From Alistipes sp. (GTDB lineage Bacteria; Bacteroidota; Bacteroidia; Bacteroidales; Rikenellaceae): a DNA stretch of 54,539 nucleotides. The translations under genes were made by a program, and so were the position numbers. The stretch's first letter is position 1. Every line of letters starts with the position of its first letter. The stretch lies in the NCBI GenBank assembly GCA_017623115.1, contig JAGAPT010000057.1, positions 1 through 54,539 of the forward strand, read 5' to 3'. Below are positions 16,928-25,219 of this stretch, piece by piece. The notes under the pieces are model-generated. The model was not told the DNA's origin and made no database searches. It saw only the letters and a program-made list of their open reading frames with translations.

Positions 16928-19006
16928 ATGAAAAAAAGCCGACTGTTTGTTTGGGTATTGCAGCTGCTACTCGGGGTCTCGACAGCCTATGCTGCCGAGC
17001 CTCGCCTTGAGGCTGATTCGCTGGTCGATATCCGCGAAGTAGAGATTCTTGGTCAGCGACCGATGAAGGAGATTGGCGTACAGAAGACCGCCTTCGACTC
17101 GGTCATCCTCAACGAGCATATTGCCCTCTCAATTGCCGATGTGCTGAATTTCAACTCCTCGATTTTCGTCAAGCACTACGGCCGAGCCACGCTCTCGACC
17201 GCCTCGTTTCGAGGCACCTCGCCCGCCCATACGCAGGTGTTGTGGAACGGCATGAAAATCAACTCGCCGATGCTCGGCATGACCGATTTCTCGATGATTC
17301 CGGCCTGCTTCATCGACGAAGCCTCGTTGCTGCATGGGGCCTCGTCGGTCGGCACAACGGGCGGAGGTCTGGGCGGAGCTGTTCTGCTCGCCACACGCCC
17401 CCGAACGGAGGAGGGCCTCACGCTCAACTATGTGCAGGGCGTCGGGTCGTTCGAGACCTACGATGAATACCTGCGCATCGGCTACGGCAACCATCGCTGG
17501 CAACTCTCGACCCGTGTGGCCTATGCCTCGTCGCCCAACGACTACAAATACCGCAACCGCGACAAGATGGAGTACGTCTACGACGACCAGATGAACATCA
17601 TCGGGCAATATCACCCCACGGAGCGCAACCGCAATGGTGCATACAAAGATTTTCACCTCCTGCAGGAGGCCTCGGTGCGTCTCAACAACGACGACCGGCT
17701 GGGGCTCAATCTGTGGTATGTCGGCTCGAACCGCGAGTTACCCCTCAACACAACGAGCTATGCCGATGCATCACGCATCGAGAACCGCCAACGCGAACAT
17801 ACCCTGCGTTCACTCCTCTCCTGGGAGCGCATGCGTCGCAACCATCGGCTCACGGCCAAGGGTGGGTATATCTTCTCGGAGCTCAAATACGACCACCGGG
17901 TACGCATGAGCGACGATGCCGATGCCGTAGTCAGCACCATGGAGCGGTCGCGCAACTACACCCACACCCTTTTTGCGCAGTTGCAGGGGGAGTGGAGCCT
18001 CGGTGAGAAGTGGTTGCTGACGACCGACCTCAACGCCTATCATCACCGCATCACCGCCAAAGGCAAAGAGGTCATTGGCGAGCAGGGTCCCGAGACGCTC
18101 GGCTATCGAGGTCATCGCACCGAGTGGTCCGCCTCGGCGACGCTCCGTTGGCGAGCCTCACGCTGGTTCGGAGTAGGTCTTACGCTGCGTGAAGAGGGGT
18201 ATGACGAGGAGTTTTCGCCCCTGATTCCCGCCTTGGTGGCCGATGGCGACCTGCTCAGAAACGGAACCCTGCGCTGGCGAGCCTCGCTGACACGCAACTA
18301 CCGCTACCCGACCCTCAACGACCTCTATTTCCAACCAGGGGGCAACCCCGACCTGCGCCCCGAAGAGGGGTGGAGTTACGACCTCGGCATCGAGTTCCAG
18401 ACCAACAAGCAACGACACATCGTTGCCAAAGGGTCGCTTTCGTGGTTTGATTCACACATCGACGACTGGATACTCTGGCACCCGACAGCCATGGGATACT
18501 ACACACCCGAGAATGTCAAAAAAGTACACTCCTATGGTCTCGAAAGTGCGCTGCAACTGACTGCACGGCTGGGTCGTGCATGGCAGGCCTCGCTCGATGC
18601 CTCCTATGCCTGGACCCCTTCGCTCAACGAGGGAGAGCCCTTCTCCTCGGCCGACCAATCGGTCGGGAAGCAGCTCCCCTATCAGCCGAAGCACACCGCA
18701 TCGGCTGCCCTGCGCATCGGTTATCGGCGTTGGGCGTTGCACTACAAATGGAGCTATTACAGCAAGCGATACACCCTGTCAAGCAACGGGTCGATGATTT
18801 CGGGCTCACTCGATGCCTACTCAACAAGTGACCTGACGCTCGAAAAGCGTCTCTCACTGCGTTGGTGTGGTCTTTCGCTCAAAGGTACGCTGCACAACCT
18901 CTTCGATGCGGAGTACACCACCGTACTCTCCCGACCGATGCCGGGGCTGCATGGGCAACTCTTCCTCGGAATAACCCCCAAATGGGGTTGCAAACGCAAG
19001 CAATAG
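16928..19006 (+). CDS. btuB: TonB-dependent outer-membrane cobalamin receptor BtuB
   Basis: The 692-residue product has a signal peptide (about 1-23, ending AYAA), a TonB-box-like segment (REVEILGQ) near the mature N-terminus, a plug domain (about 45-165, with SFRGTSPAHTQVLWNGMKIN and a glycine-rich SVGTTGGGLGGAV stretch) and a beta-barrel to the C-terminus. It imports a substrate through the outer membrane using TonB energy. The riboswitch, btuG and the BtuFCD-type genes around it make cobalamin or a corrinoid the likely substrate. It lacks an N-terminal carboxypeptidase-like extension and no SusD partner is present, so it is not a typical SusC. It ends in a short basic tail after the last strand. 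Confidence 0.9.
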   Translation: MKKSRLFVWVLQLLLGVSTAYAAEPRLEADSLVDIREVEILGQRPMKEIGVQKTAFDSVILNEHIALSIADVLNFNSSIFVKHYGRATLSTASFRGTSPAHTQVLWNGMKINSPMLGMTDFSMIPACFIDEASLLHGASSVGTTGGGLGGAVLLATRPRTEEGLTLNYVQGVGSFETYDEYLRIGYGNHRWQLSTRVAYASSPNDYKYRNRDKMEYVYDDQMNIIGQYHPTERNRNGAYKDFHLLQEASVRLNNDDRLGLNLWYVGSNRELPLNTTSYADASRIENRQREHTLRSLLSWERMRRNHRLTAKGGYIFSELKYDHRVRMSDDADAVVSTMERSRNYTHTLFAQLQGEWSLGEKWLLTTDLNAYHHRITAKGKEVIGEQGPETLGYRGHRTEWSASATLRWRASRWFGVGLTLREEGYDEEFSPLIPALVADGDLLRNGTLRWRASLTRNYRYPTLNDLYFQPGGNPDLRPEEGWSYDLGIEFQTNKQRHIVAKGSLSWFDSHIDDWILWHPTAMGYYTPENVKKVHSYGLESALQLTARLGRAWQASLDASYAWTPSLNEGEPFSSADQSVGKQLPYQPKHTASAALRIGYRRWALHYKWSYYSKRYTLSSNGSMISGSLDAYSTSDLTLEKRLSLRWCGLSLKGTLHNLFDAEYTTVLSRPMPGLHGQLFLGITPKWGCKRKQ

Positions 19007-19007
19007 C

Positions 19008-20138
19008 ATGAGACGACTGCTCTGTTCCCTGTTCACGCTCCTCACCATCGGCTGCGGAGACCCTCGCCCGACAACGGACGACTTCACGCATGCGTGCTAT
19101 GAGCCGCAATACGCTTCAGGATTTGAGATACTCGCCACACCCGAGGGGAGATCCACCCTGCTCCGTGTACACAACCCTTGGCAGGGGGCAGGCGACAACT
19201 GCTCCGAGTTGTTCATACGGCGTAACCAGGAGCCGCTACCCAAAGGGTTCACGGGGGCGGTCTTGGAGAAACCGGCACAACGAATTGTCTGCCTCTCATC
19301 CTCCTACATAGCGATGCTCGATGCGCTGGGGGCCGTCGAACGGGTTGTCGGTGTGTCAGGCATCGACTTCATCTCTAATACCTATATCCGCACCCATCGA
19401 GCGCAGATCGGGGATGTGGGGTATGACAGCAACCTCAACTACGAATTGTTGGTCGCCCTCGACCCCGACCTGGTGTTGCTCTATGGCGTGAGTGGTGCTT
19501 CGGAGTTAGAGCCCAAGTTGCGTGAACTCGCCATCCCCTATCTCTACATCGGCGAATACCTCGAACAATCGCCTCTCGGCAAGGCTGAATGGATGGTGCT
19601 GATGGCAGAACTACTCGATGCACGCGAGGAGGGAATCCGTCGTTTTGCACCCCTGCCCGAACGCTACCATGCGCTCTGCGACCTGGTGGCCACAGCCCCG
19701 GCACGGCCCCGTGTCATGCTCAACACCCCCTATCGGGACACGTGGTACATGCCCTCGGTCGACAACTACGTCGTACAACTCATCCACGATGCCGGAGGCG
19801 ACTACCTCTACCCTGAAAATCAATCGAACAGCAGCGTGGCCATCGACTTGGAACGAGCCTACCTGCTCTGTGCCGAGGCCGACATCTGGTTGCATCAAGG
19901 CACGATTCGTTCGCTCGCAGAACTACAACAACGCTTTCCGCGCTTTGCCGATGTCCCCTGCATCAAACGAGGGCAGCTCTACAACAACACGCTCCGCACC
20001 ACCGAGGCGGGCGGAAACGATTTCTGGGAGTCGGGCGTGGTACGTCCCGACCGCATCTTACAGGATTTGATTCGGATTTTGCATCCCGAACTCCTGCCCC
20101 AGGCGGAGGATTTATACTATTATAAGCCCCTGCAATAA
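19008..20138 (+). CDS. btuF: Cobalamin ABC transporter substrate-binding lipoprotein, BtuF-like
   Basis: The 376-residue product has a short lipoprotein signal ending TIGC and a type III periplasmic-binding domain (Peripla_BP_2) from about residue 90 on, with the typical IVCLSSSYIAMLDALG entry, a YELLVALDPDLVLLYG segment between lobes, and VMLNTPYRDTWYMPS in the second lobe. It should hand cobalamin from the receptor to the inner-membrane permease. It starts 1 base after the btuB stop and 23 bases before the permease gene. An N-terminal stretch of about 70 residues (YEPQYASGFEIL) precedes the binding domain and is common in Bacteroidota relatives. An iron-complex binder is excluded only by context. 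Confidence 0.87.
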   Translation: MRRLLCSLFTLLTIGCGDPRPTTDDFTHACYEPQYASGFEILATPEGRSTLLRVHNPWQGAGDNCSELFIRRNQEPLPKGFTGAVLEKPAQRIVCLSSSYIAMLDALGAVERVVGVSGIDFISNTYIRTHRAQIGDVGYDSNLNYELLVALDPDLVLLYGVSGASELEPKLRELAIPYLYIGEYLEQSPLGKAEWMVLMAELLDAREEGIRRFAPLPERYHALCDLVATAPARPRVMLNTPYRDTWYMPSVDNYVVQLIHDAGGDYLYPENQSNSSVAIDLERAYLLCAEADIWLHQGTIRSLAELQQRFPRFADVPCIKRGQLYNNTLRTTEAGGNDFWESGVVRPDRILQDLIRILHPELLPQAEDLYYYKPLQ

Positions 20139-20161
20139 CGAAAAAAGGTTATCTTTGTCCC

Positions 20162-21166
20162 ATGAACGCACGTCATCGCCTACTCTTTACGCTGCTCATT
20201 GCATTGCTGGTCCTGCTCTTTGCGCTGGACCTCGTCGTGGGCTCGGTGCATCTATCCCCTACGGAGGTGTGGCGTGCCCTGACCGGTGGTGAGGTGGCTG
20301 CCTCGACCCTGAAAATCGTGCGTTCGATACGCCTCGTGAAGGCCATCGTGGCCATTGCAGCCGGTGCTGCGCTGGCCGTCAGTGGGTTGCAGATGCAGAC
20401 CCTCTTTCGCAATCCGCTGGCAGGCCCCTTCGTGCTGGGTATCAGTTCGGGAGCCTCACTCGGTGTCGCCCTGCTGCTGCTCGGAGCACCCCTGATGGGT
20501 TGGAGCGGTTCGGCATGGTTCGCCTCCCTTGGCCTGGCCGGTGCGGCCTGGCTCGGTGCGGCACTGATGCTCGCCCTGATTGCCACTGTCAGCCGCCGCA
20601 TCAAGGATATCATGGTGATCCTGATTCTCGGCATGATGTGCTCTTCGGGAATGGATGCCGTGGTGCAGATTCTGCAGTATCTGAGCAACGAAGGAGCCTT
20701 GAAATCGTTTGTCATTTGGACCATGGGGTCGTTGGGTGATGTAACGGGCAATCAACTCGGGTTGCTTCTCATCGCTGTCGGATTGGGGCTGGTCGTGGCT
20801 GTGGCGACCATCAAATCGCTCAACCTCCTGTTGTTGGGCGAGAACTACGCCCGCACGATGGGCCTCTCCATCACACGCTCCCGACGGCTGATTTTCCTCT
20901 CAACCACCCTGCTGGCCGGCACCGTAACAGCCTTCTGCGGACCGGTGGGATTCATCGGCTTGGCCGTACCGCATGTGGCACGCATGCTCTTCCGCGAGGC
21001 CGATCACCGCATCCTCATTCCGGCCGCGGCTCTCACCGGTAGTTGTGTGGTGCTCCTCTGTGACATCGTATCGAAATGGCTTACCCTCCCGATTAACACC
21101 ATCACCGCCCTGATGGGTATTCCGATTGTCGTGTGGGTGGTACTCCGACACAAACAGATTGCCTAA
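20162..21166 (+). CDS. btuC: Cobalamin ABC transporter permease, FecCD/BtuC family
   Basis: The 334-residue product is almost entirely hydrophobic with about ten membrane segments. It carries family landmarks: RLVKAIVAIAAGAALAVSG early, LQMQTLFRNPLAGPFVLGISSGASLG in the middle, and FCGPVGFIGLAVPHVAR before the last helices. It forms the inner-membrane channel with the BtuD-type ATPase encoded next. A TATCTTTG sequence just upstream of the start (20151-20158) resembles a -7 element, but no -33 was found, so the gene is probably read from the operon promoter. Confidence 0.92.
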   Translation: MNARHRLLFTLLIALLVLLFALDLVVGSVHLSPTEVWRALTGGEVAASTLKIVRSIRLVKAIVAIAAGAALAVSGLQMQTLFRNPLAGPFVLGISSGASLGVALLLLGAPLMGWSGSAWFASLGLAGAAWLGAALMLALIATVSRRIKDIMVILILGMMCSSGMDAVVQILQYLSNEGALKSFVIWTMGSLGDVTGNQLGLLLIAVGLGLVVAVATIKSLNLLLLGENYARTMGLSITRSRRLIFLSTTLLAGTVTAFCGPVGFIGLAVPHVARMLFREADHRILIPAAALTGSCVVLLCDIVSKWLTLPINTITALMGIPIVVWVVLRHKQIA

Positions 21167-21171
21167 AACCA

Positions 21172-21894
21172 ATGATTCAACTCGACCATATCTCACTCGG
21201 CTACGGCTCGCGCCAACTCCTCACCGATGCCTCGGCACACTTCGAGAAGGGGCAACTTACCGCCCTTATCGGCCGAAACGGCAGCGGCAAATCGACCCTG
21301 CTGCGTGCCATCGCCGGATTGGGGAACATCGCAACAGGCACCATCCGCCTCGATGGAGAGTCTCTTGCCGCCATTCCACCCCATCGGCTCGCGACTCGCA
21401 TCGCCTTTGTAACGACCGAGCGGGTACGCATCGCCAATCTGCGGTGCCGGGATGTCGTGGCCTTGGGACGTGCTCCCTACACCAATTGGATTGGCCGAAT
21501 GCAGGAGGAGGATCGTCGCATCGTGGAGGAGGCTTTGGCGGCTGTCGGCATGAGCAGTTATGCCCTGCGCACGATGGATTGCATGTCGGATGGCGAATGT
21601 CAGCGCATCATGATTGCCCGCGCCTTGGCACAGCAGACCCCCATCATCCTGCTCGATGAACCCACTTCGTTCCTCGACCTGCCGAATCGCTACGAATTGT
21701 GCCGTCTGCTGCAACGGCTCGCCCATGAGGAGCAGAAGTGCATCCTCTTCTCGACCCACGAACTCGACATCGCCCGCTCACTCTGCGACACGATGGCTCT
21801 CATCGACACCCCGCACCTGCACCACCTCCCGACCGAGGAGATGGGTCGCAGCGGACTGATCGAGCAGTTATTTCACATCCATCTGCACGCATAG
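21172..21894 (+). CDS. btuD: Cobalamin ABC transporter ATPase, BtuD-like
   Basis: The 240-residue product is an ABC ATPase with Walker A GRNGSGKST (about residues 32-40), signature MSDGECQR, Walker B IILLDEPTSFLD, and an H-switch in FSTHELDIA. The LSDGE-like signature is usual for the iron/B12 subfamily (FecE, FhuC, BtuD). It would power the BtuC-type permease. The start at 21172, five bases after the btuC stop, gives the normal N-terminus MIQLDHISLGYG; an upstream in-frame ATG at 21133 lies inside btuC and is rejected. Confidence 0.92.
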   Translation: MIQLDHISLGYGSRQLLTDASAHFEKGQLTALIGRNGSGKSTLLRAIAGLGNIATGTIRLDGESLAAIPPHRLATRIAFVTTERVRIANLRCRDVVALGRAPYTNWIGRMQEEDRRIVEEALAAVGMSSYALRTMDCMSDGECQRIMIARALAQQTPIILLDEPTSFLDLPNRYELCRLLQRLAHEEQKCILFSTHELDIARSLCDTMALIDTPHLHHLPTEEMGRSGLIEQLFHIHLHA

Positions 21895-21900
21895 CAACGC

Positions 21901-21939
21901 AAGCGGGGCGTTCAACTGAAAAAGTTGAACGCCCCGCTT
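21901..21939. terminator. Shared terminator between btuD and tpiA
   Basis: A perfect 17-base inverted repeat (21901-21917 and 21923-21939) with loop GAAAA has A-rich and T-rich ends on both strands. It lies 6 bases after btuD and 28 bases after the stop of the convergent tpiA, so it can end both transcripts. Confidence 0.85.
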
Positions 21940-21967
21940 TGTATCAATCAGGCGCAATGCTGCCCAA

Positions 21968-22726
21968 TTAGGCCATGAAGCCCTTGCCGATAGCGATAAA
22001 GTCCTCGGCTTTGAGGGCTGCGCCACCAATCAGGCCACCATCGACATCCTCCTTGGCGAAGATCTCGGCAGCATTCGACGGCTTGCACGAACCACCATAG
22101 AGAATCGGGCACTCCTCGGCAGCAGCACCAAACTTCGACGAGAGCACCTCGCGGATGTAGGCGTGAATCTCCTGTGCCTGCTCGGCCGTAGCGGTCTTAC
22201 CCGTACCGATGGCCCAAACCGGCTCGTAAGCAATCACGAGGTTCTTGAACTGCTCCTCCGTGAGGTTGAAGACAACCTCCTCGATCTGCTGCTTGCAGAC
22301 AGCAAAGTGGTTACCGGCCTCACGCTCGTCGAGGTTCTCACCGACACAATAGATAGGCGTCAAACCGTTGGCATACACCTGCTCCATCTTCTTGTTGAGC
22401 GTCTCCGACGTCTCACCATAGTACTGGCGACGCTCCGAGTGGCCCAAAATCACATATTTGCAACCCAGGGCAGCAATCATCGAGGCAGCAACCTCTCCCG
22501 TATAGGCACCCTTGGCCTCGGCAGCGCAGTTCTGTGCGCCCAACTCAACGGTCGAGCCCTTCAAGACCTCGGCAACCTGTGCCAGATGCGTGAACGGCGG
22601 GCAAACGATGAAGTTTACACACTCGCACACCTCACCACGCTGTGCCACAACACCTTTGGCCAACTCGACACCCTCTGCCGGCAGGGTATTCATCTTCCAG
22701 TTACCGGCAACAATCTTTTTTCTCAT
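21968..22726 (-). CDS. tpiA: Triosephosphate isomerase
   Basis: The 252-residue product is a full-length TIM barrel. The catalytic set is intact: N9 and K11 in GNWKMN, H96 in ILGHSERR, and E168 in AYEPVWAIGTGK, with the phosphate-binding GGS (LYGGSCKP) and IGGA loops near the C-terminus. It interconverts dihydroxyacetone phosphate and glyceraldehyde 3-phosphate in glycolysis and gluconeogenesis. It lies 54 bases after lysS on the same strand and is probably read either with it or from its own promoter, which I could not identify. Confidence 0.98.
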   Translation of the reverse strand: MRKKIVAGNWKMNTLPAEGVELAKGVVAQRGEVCECVNFIVCPPFTHLAQVAEVLKGSTVELGAQNCAAEAKGAYTGEVAASMIAALGCKYVILGHSERRQYYGETSETLNKKMEQVYANGLTPIYCVGENLDEREAGNHFAVCKQQIEEVVFNLTEEQFKNLVIAYEPVWAIGTGKTATAEQAQEIHAYIREVLSSKFGAAAEECPILYGGSCKPSNAAEIFAKEDVDGGLIGGAALKAEDFIAIGKGFMA

Positions 22727-22780
22727 TATCCTAAGAATTTAATATGTATAGTTAATGTTGACTATTCAATCACACAATGG

Positions 22781-24514
22781 TTACTCTTCGCTTGCGCACC
22801 AAGCCTTGACCTCCTCCATCGAGGGAGCTTTCAGGCCGAGTTTATTCTTCTTGTTGAAGCCGCAAAGGTCGTTGAAGAACTTGCCCGGAGCGAGCTTCTT
22901 CAGCGAATCGACCGTCACATAGCCCATCTTCTGAATCACCTCGACCCACTCCTCGGGAACGCCAATCTCGATGTACTTCGCAGGCTCGTCAATCGTCGGC
23001 TTCTTCTCGGGACGCATCGTCGGGAAGAACAGCACATCCTGAATCGAGTTCTGACCCGTCATGAACATCGTCAGACGGTCGATACCCATACCCATACCCG
23101 AGCAGTTGGGCATGCCATACTCCAAGGCACGCACGAAGTCCATGTCGATGAACATCGCCTCGTCATCACCACGCTCCGAGAGGCGCATCTGCTCCTGGAA
23201 ACGCTCCAGCTGGTCAATCGGGTCGTTGAGCTCCGAGTAGGCGTTGCACAACTCCTTACCGGCCACAAACAACTCGAAACGCTCCGTAAGTTCCTGGTTC
23301 TCGCGGTGACGCTTACACAGCGGCGACATCTCAATCGGATAGTCGCAGATGAAGGTGGGCTGAATCAGGTCAGCCTCGCAATATTGACCGAAGATGGCAT
23401 CGATGAGTTTTCCCTTACCCATCGTGTCGTCAATCTCAACATTGAGACGAGCACAAGCCTCACGCAGCTGCTCCTCCGTCTGTCCCGTGATGTCGTAACC
23501 CGTCTTCTCGCGGATAGCATCGGTCATCGTCAGGCGACGGAACGGAGCCTTAAACGACACCATCTTGCCGTCGATCTCCACCTCCGTCTTATCGTCATTC
23601 ACCGCACGGCATACACGCTCCAGCATCTGCTCCGTGAACTCCATCATCCACTTGTAGTCCTTGTAGGCGATGTAAATCTCCATGCAGGTAAACTCGGGGT
23701 TATGTGTACGGTCCATACCCTCGTTGCGGAAGTTCTTACCGAACTCATAGACACCGTTGAAACCGCCCACAATCAGACGCTTGAGGTACAACTCCGTAGC
23801 GATACGCATGTAGAAGTCGATGTCGAGGGCGTTGTGGTGCGTGATGAAGGGACGTGCCGAGGCACCACCCGGAATGGGTTGCAGAATGGGGGTCTCGACC
23901 TCCAAGCAACCCTGCTCGTTGAAGAACTCACGCATCGTGGCCATAATCTTGGCACGCTTGACAAAGACCTCACGCACCTTCGGATTGACCACCAAATCGA
24001 CATAACGCTGACGATAGCGCACCTCGGGGTCGGTCAGTGCATCGAACTGCTGACCATCCTTCTCCTTGACGATGGGCAGCGGACGAATCGACTTCGAGAG
24101 CACCGTGAATTTTTGGCAGTGTACAGACAACTCGCCTGTGTTGGTGCGGAAAGCAAATCCCTCGACACCGATGAAATCACCGATATCCAAGAGTTTCTTG
24201 AAGACTGTGTTGTAGAGCGTCGGCTCGCCCTCGGGGCAGATGTCATCACGACGGATGTAGACCTGAATACGACCCGTGTGGTCCTGCAACTCGAAGAACG
24301 AGGCACTGCCCATGATACGACGCGAGAGCATGCGACCGGCAATGCTGATTTTCTCGAAGCGAGCCGGCTCTCGGTCAAAGTCGGCAGCAATCTCGGCTGC
24401 CGTCGTCGTCACGTCGAAACGCTCGGCGGGATAGGGCTCGATACCCAAATCGCGCAACGCTTTGAGCGAGTTACGACGCAAAATTTCCTGTTCACTCAAT
24501 TGTTCGAATGCCAT
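22781..24514 (-). CDS. lysS: Lysyl-tRNA synthetase, class II
   Basis: The 577-residue product charges tRNA-Lys. An N-terminal OB-fold anticodon-binding domain (about 60-170, with ISIAGRMLSRRIMGSASFFEL) is followed by the class II catalytic core with motif 2 (KNFRNEGMDRTHNPEFT) and motif 3 (GMGMGIDRLTM). It is longer than the roughly 505 residues of E. coli LysS because of a C-terminal extension of about 65 residues (IEIGVPEEWVEVIQKMGYVTVDSL and onward), which relatives in Bacteroidota commonly carry. A consensus promoter lies just upstream inside the end of the PAP2 gene. Confidence 0.98.
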   Translation of the reverse strand: MAFEQLSEQEILRRNSLKALRDLGIEPYPAERFDVTTTAAEIAADFDREPARFEKISIAGRMLSRRIMGSASFFELQDHTGRIQVYIRRDDICPEGEPTLYNTVFKKLLDIGDFIGVEGFAFRTNTGELSVHCQKFTVLSKSIRPLPIVKEKDGQQFDALTDPEVRYRQRYVDLVVNPKVREVFVKRAKIMATMREFFNEQGCLEVETPILQPIPGGASARPFITHHNALDIDFYMRIATELYLKRLIVGGFNGVYEFGKNFRNEGMDRTHNPEFTCMEIYIAYKDYKWMMEFTEQMLERVCRAVNDDKTEVEIDGKMVSFKAPFRRLTMTDAIREKTGYDITGQTEEQLREACARLNVEIDDTMGKGKLIDAIFGQYCEADLIQPTFICDYPIEMSPLCKRHRENQELTERFELFVAGKELCNAYSELNDPIDQLERFQEQMRLSERGDDEAMFIDMDFVRALEYGMPNCSGMGMGIDRLTMFMTGQNSIQDVLFFPTMRPEKKPTIDEPAKYIEIGVPEEWVEVIQKMGYVTVDSLKKLAPGKFFNDLCGFNKKNKLGLKAPSMEEVKAWCASEE

Positions 24515-24530
24515 AAGTTATATCGTGTTT

Positions 24531-25178
24531 TTATTGTTTTTCGTTCGTGCCGCAAAAATAGCGAAAAAATAGCAGATATCCAATCCATCCCAGCCCGATA
24601 CCAAGCAAGGCACCCCAGAAAATATCCATCGGGTAGTGTTTTGCGAGGTAGATACGCGAGTAGCAGATGAGTACCGTGCAGACCACCATCAGCATCGTAA
24701 ACCAGCGACGACGCAATACCCCGACCGAAAGGGCACACAGGGCACAGACCGTCGAGGCATGGGCCGAGACCGTACCAAAGCGGCCACCAATGGCCTCCAT
24801 CGGGACATGAACAATCGCATTCTCCAACAAACCCGAGGCACGCAGCGTCTTGAGCGAGTCGGGCGAAATGTCATACCCCTCCAAGGCGGGCTCGAACATC
24901 GGTCGCCAGCGAGGCTCCAGCGCAGGCAACAAATCGCCCAGCAGACCACTGTGCTTGAAGATGCCCGCCACGATATCGGCTATACCCATCGAAGCAGCCA
25001 ACAGCACCATGAAGAAGAGCAGCCGTCGCCACCCGTAGTCGCGCCCGACGAGGTAAAAAATCAGGAGGTAGAGCGGTATCCACATCGGTGTACCCGAGAT
25101 GGTGAGCATCAGACGGTCCATCCATGCACCTCCATCAAAGTTGAGGGCTAAAAAGAGGTTGTGATCAAAAGTATACAT
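24531..25178 (-). CDS. PAP2-family membrane phosphatase
   Basis: The 215-residue product has about five to six membrane helices and the acid-phosphatase motifs: a lysine/arginine stretch ending RWRPM, the VSAHAS version of the PSGH motif, and SRIYLAKHYPMD as the SRxxxxxHxxxD motif. Such enzymes remove phosphate from lipid pyrophosphates such as undecaprenyl pyrophosphate or from phosphatidyl lipids. The start at 25178 (MYTFDHNLF) is preferred to an in-frame ATG at 25214, which would overlap almost to the end of the MBOAT gene. The MBOAT and SGNH genes upstream point to envelope work. The exact substrate is unknown. Confidence 0.85.
   Translation of the reverse strand: MYTFDHNLFLALNFDGGAWMDRLMLTISGTPMWIPLYLLIFYLVGRDYGWRRLLFFMVLLAASMGIADIVAGIFKHSGLLGDLLPALEPRWRPMFEPALEGYDISPDSLKTLRASGLLENAIVHVPMEAIGGRFGTVSAHASTVCALCALSVGVLRRRWFTMLMVVCTVLICYSRIYLAKHYPMDIFWGALLGIGLGWIGYLLFFRYFCGTNEKQ
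24553..24583 (-). promoter_or_regulatory. lysS: Promoter for lysS inside the PAP2 gene
   Basis: Read leftward, TTG (24581-24583) and TATTTTTG (24553-24560) are exactly 20 bases apart and match the Bacteroidota consensus. The site is in the last codons of the PAP2 gene, 38 bases before the lysS start. Confidence 0.55.
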
Positions 25179-25219
25179 GGTCGATAATGAAAATTGAATG
25201 CTCAAAATACCCAAAACTT

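Noticed and set aside
22163-24670. An 835-codon open frame opposite lysS and tpiA
   Set aside because: It covers two unmistakable enzymes on the other strand, and its composition is that of an antisense shadow.
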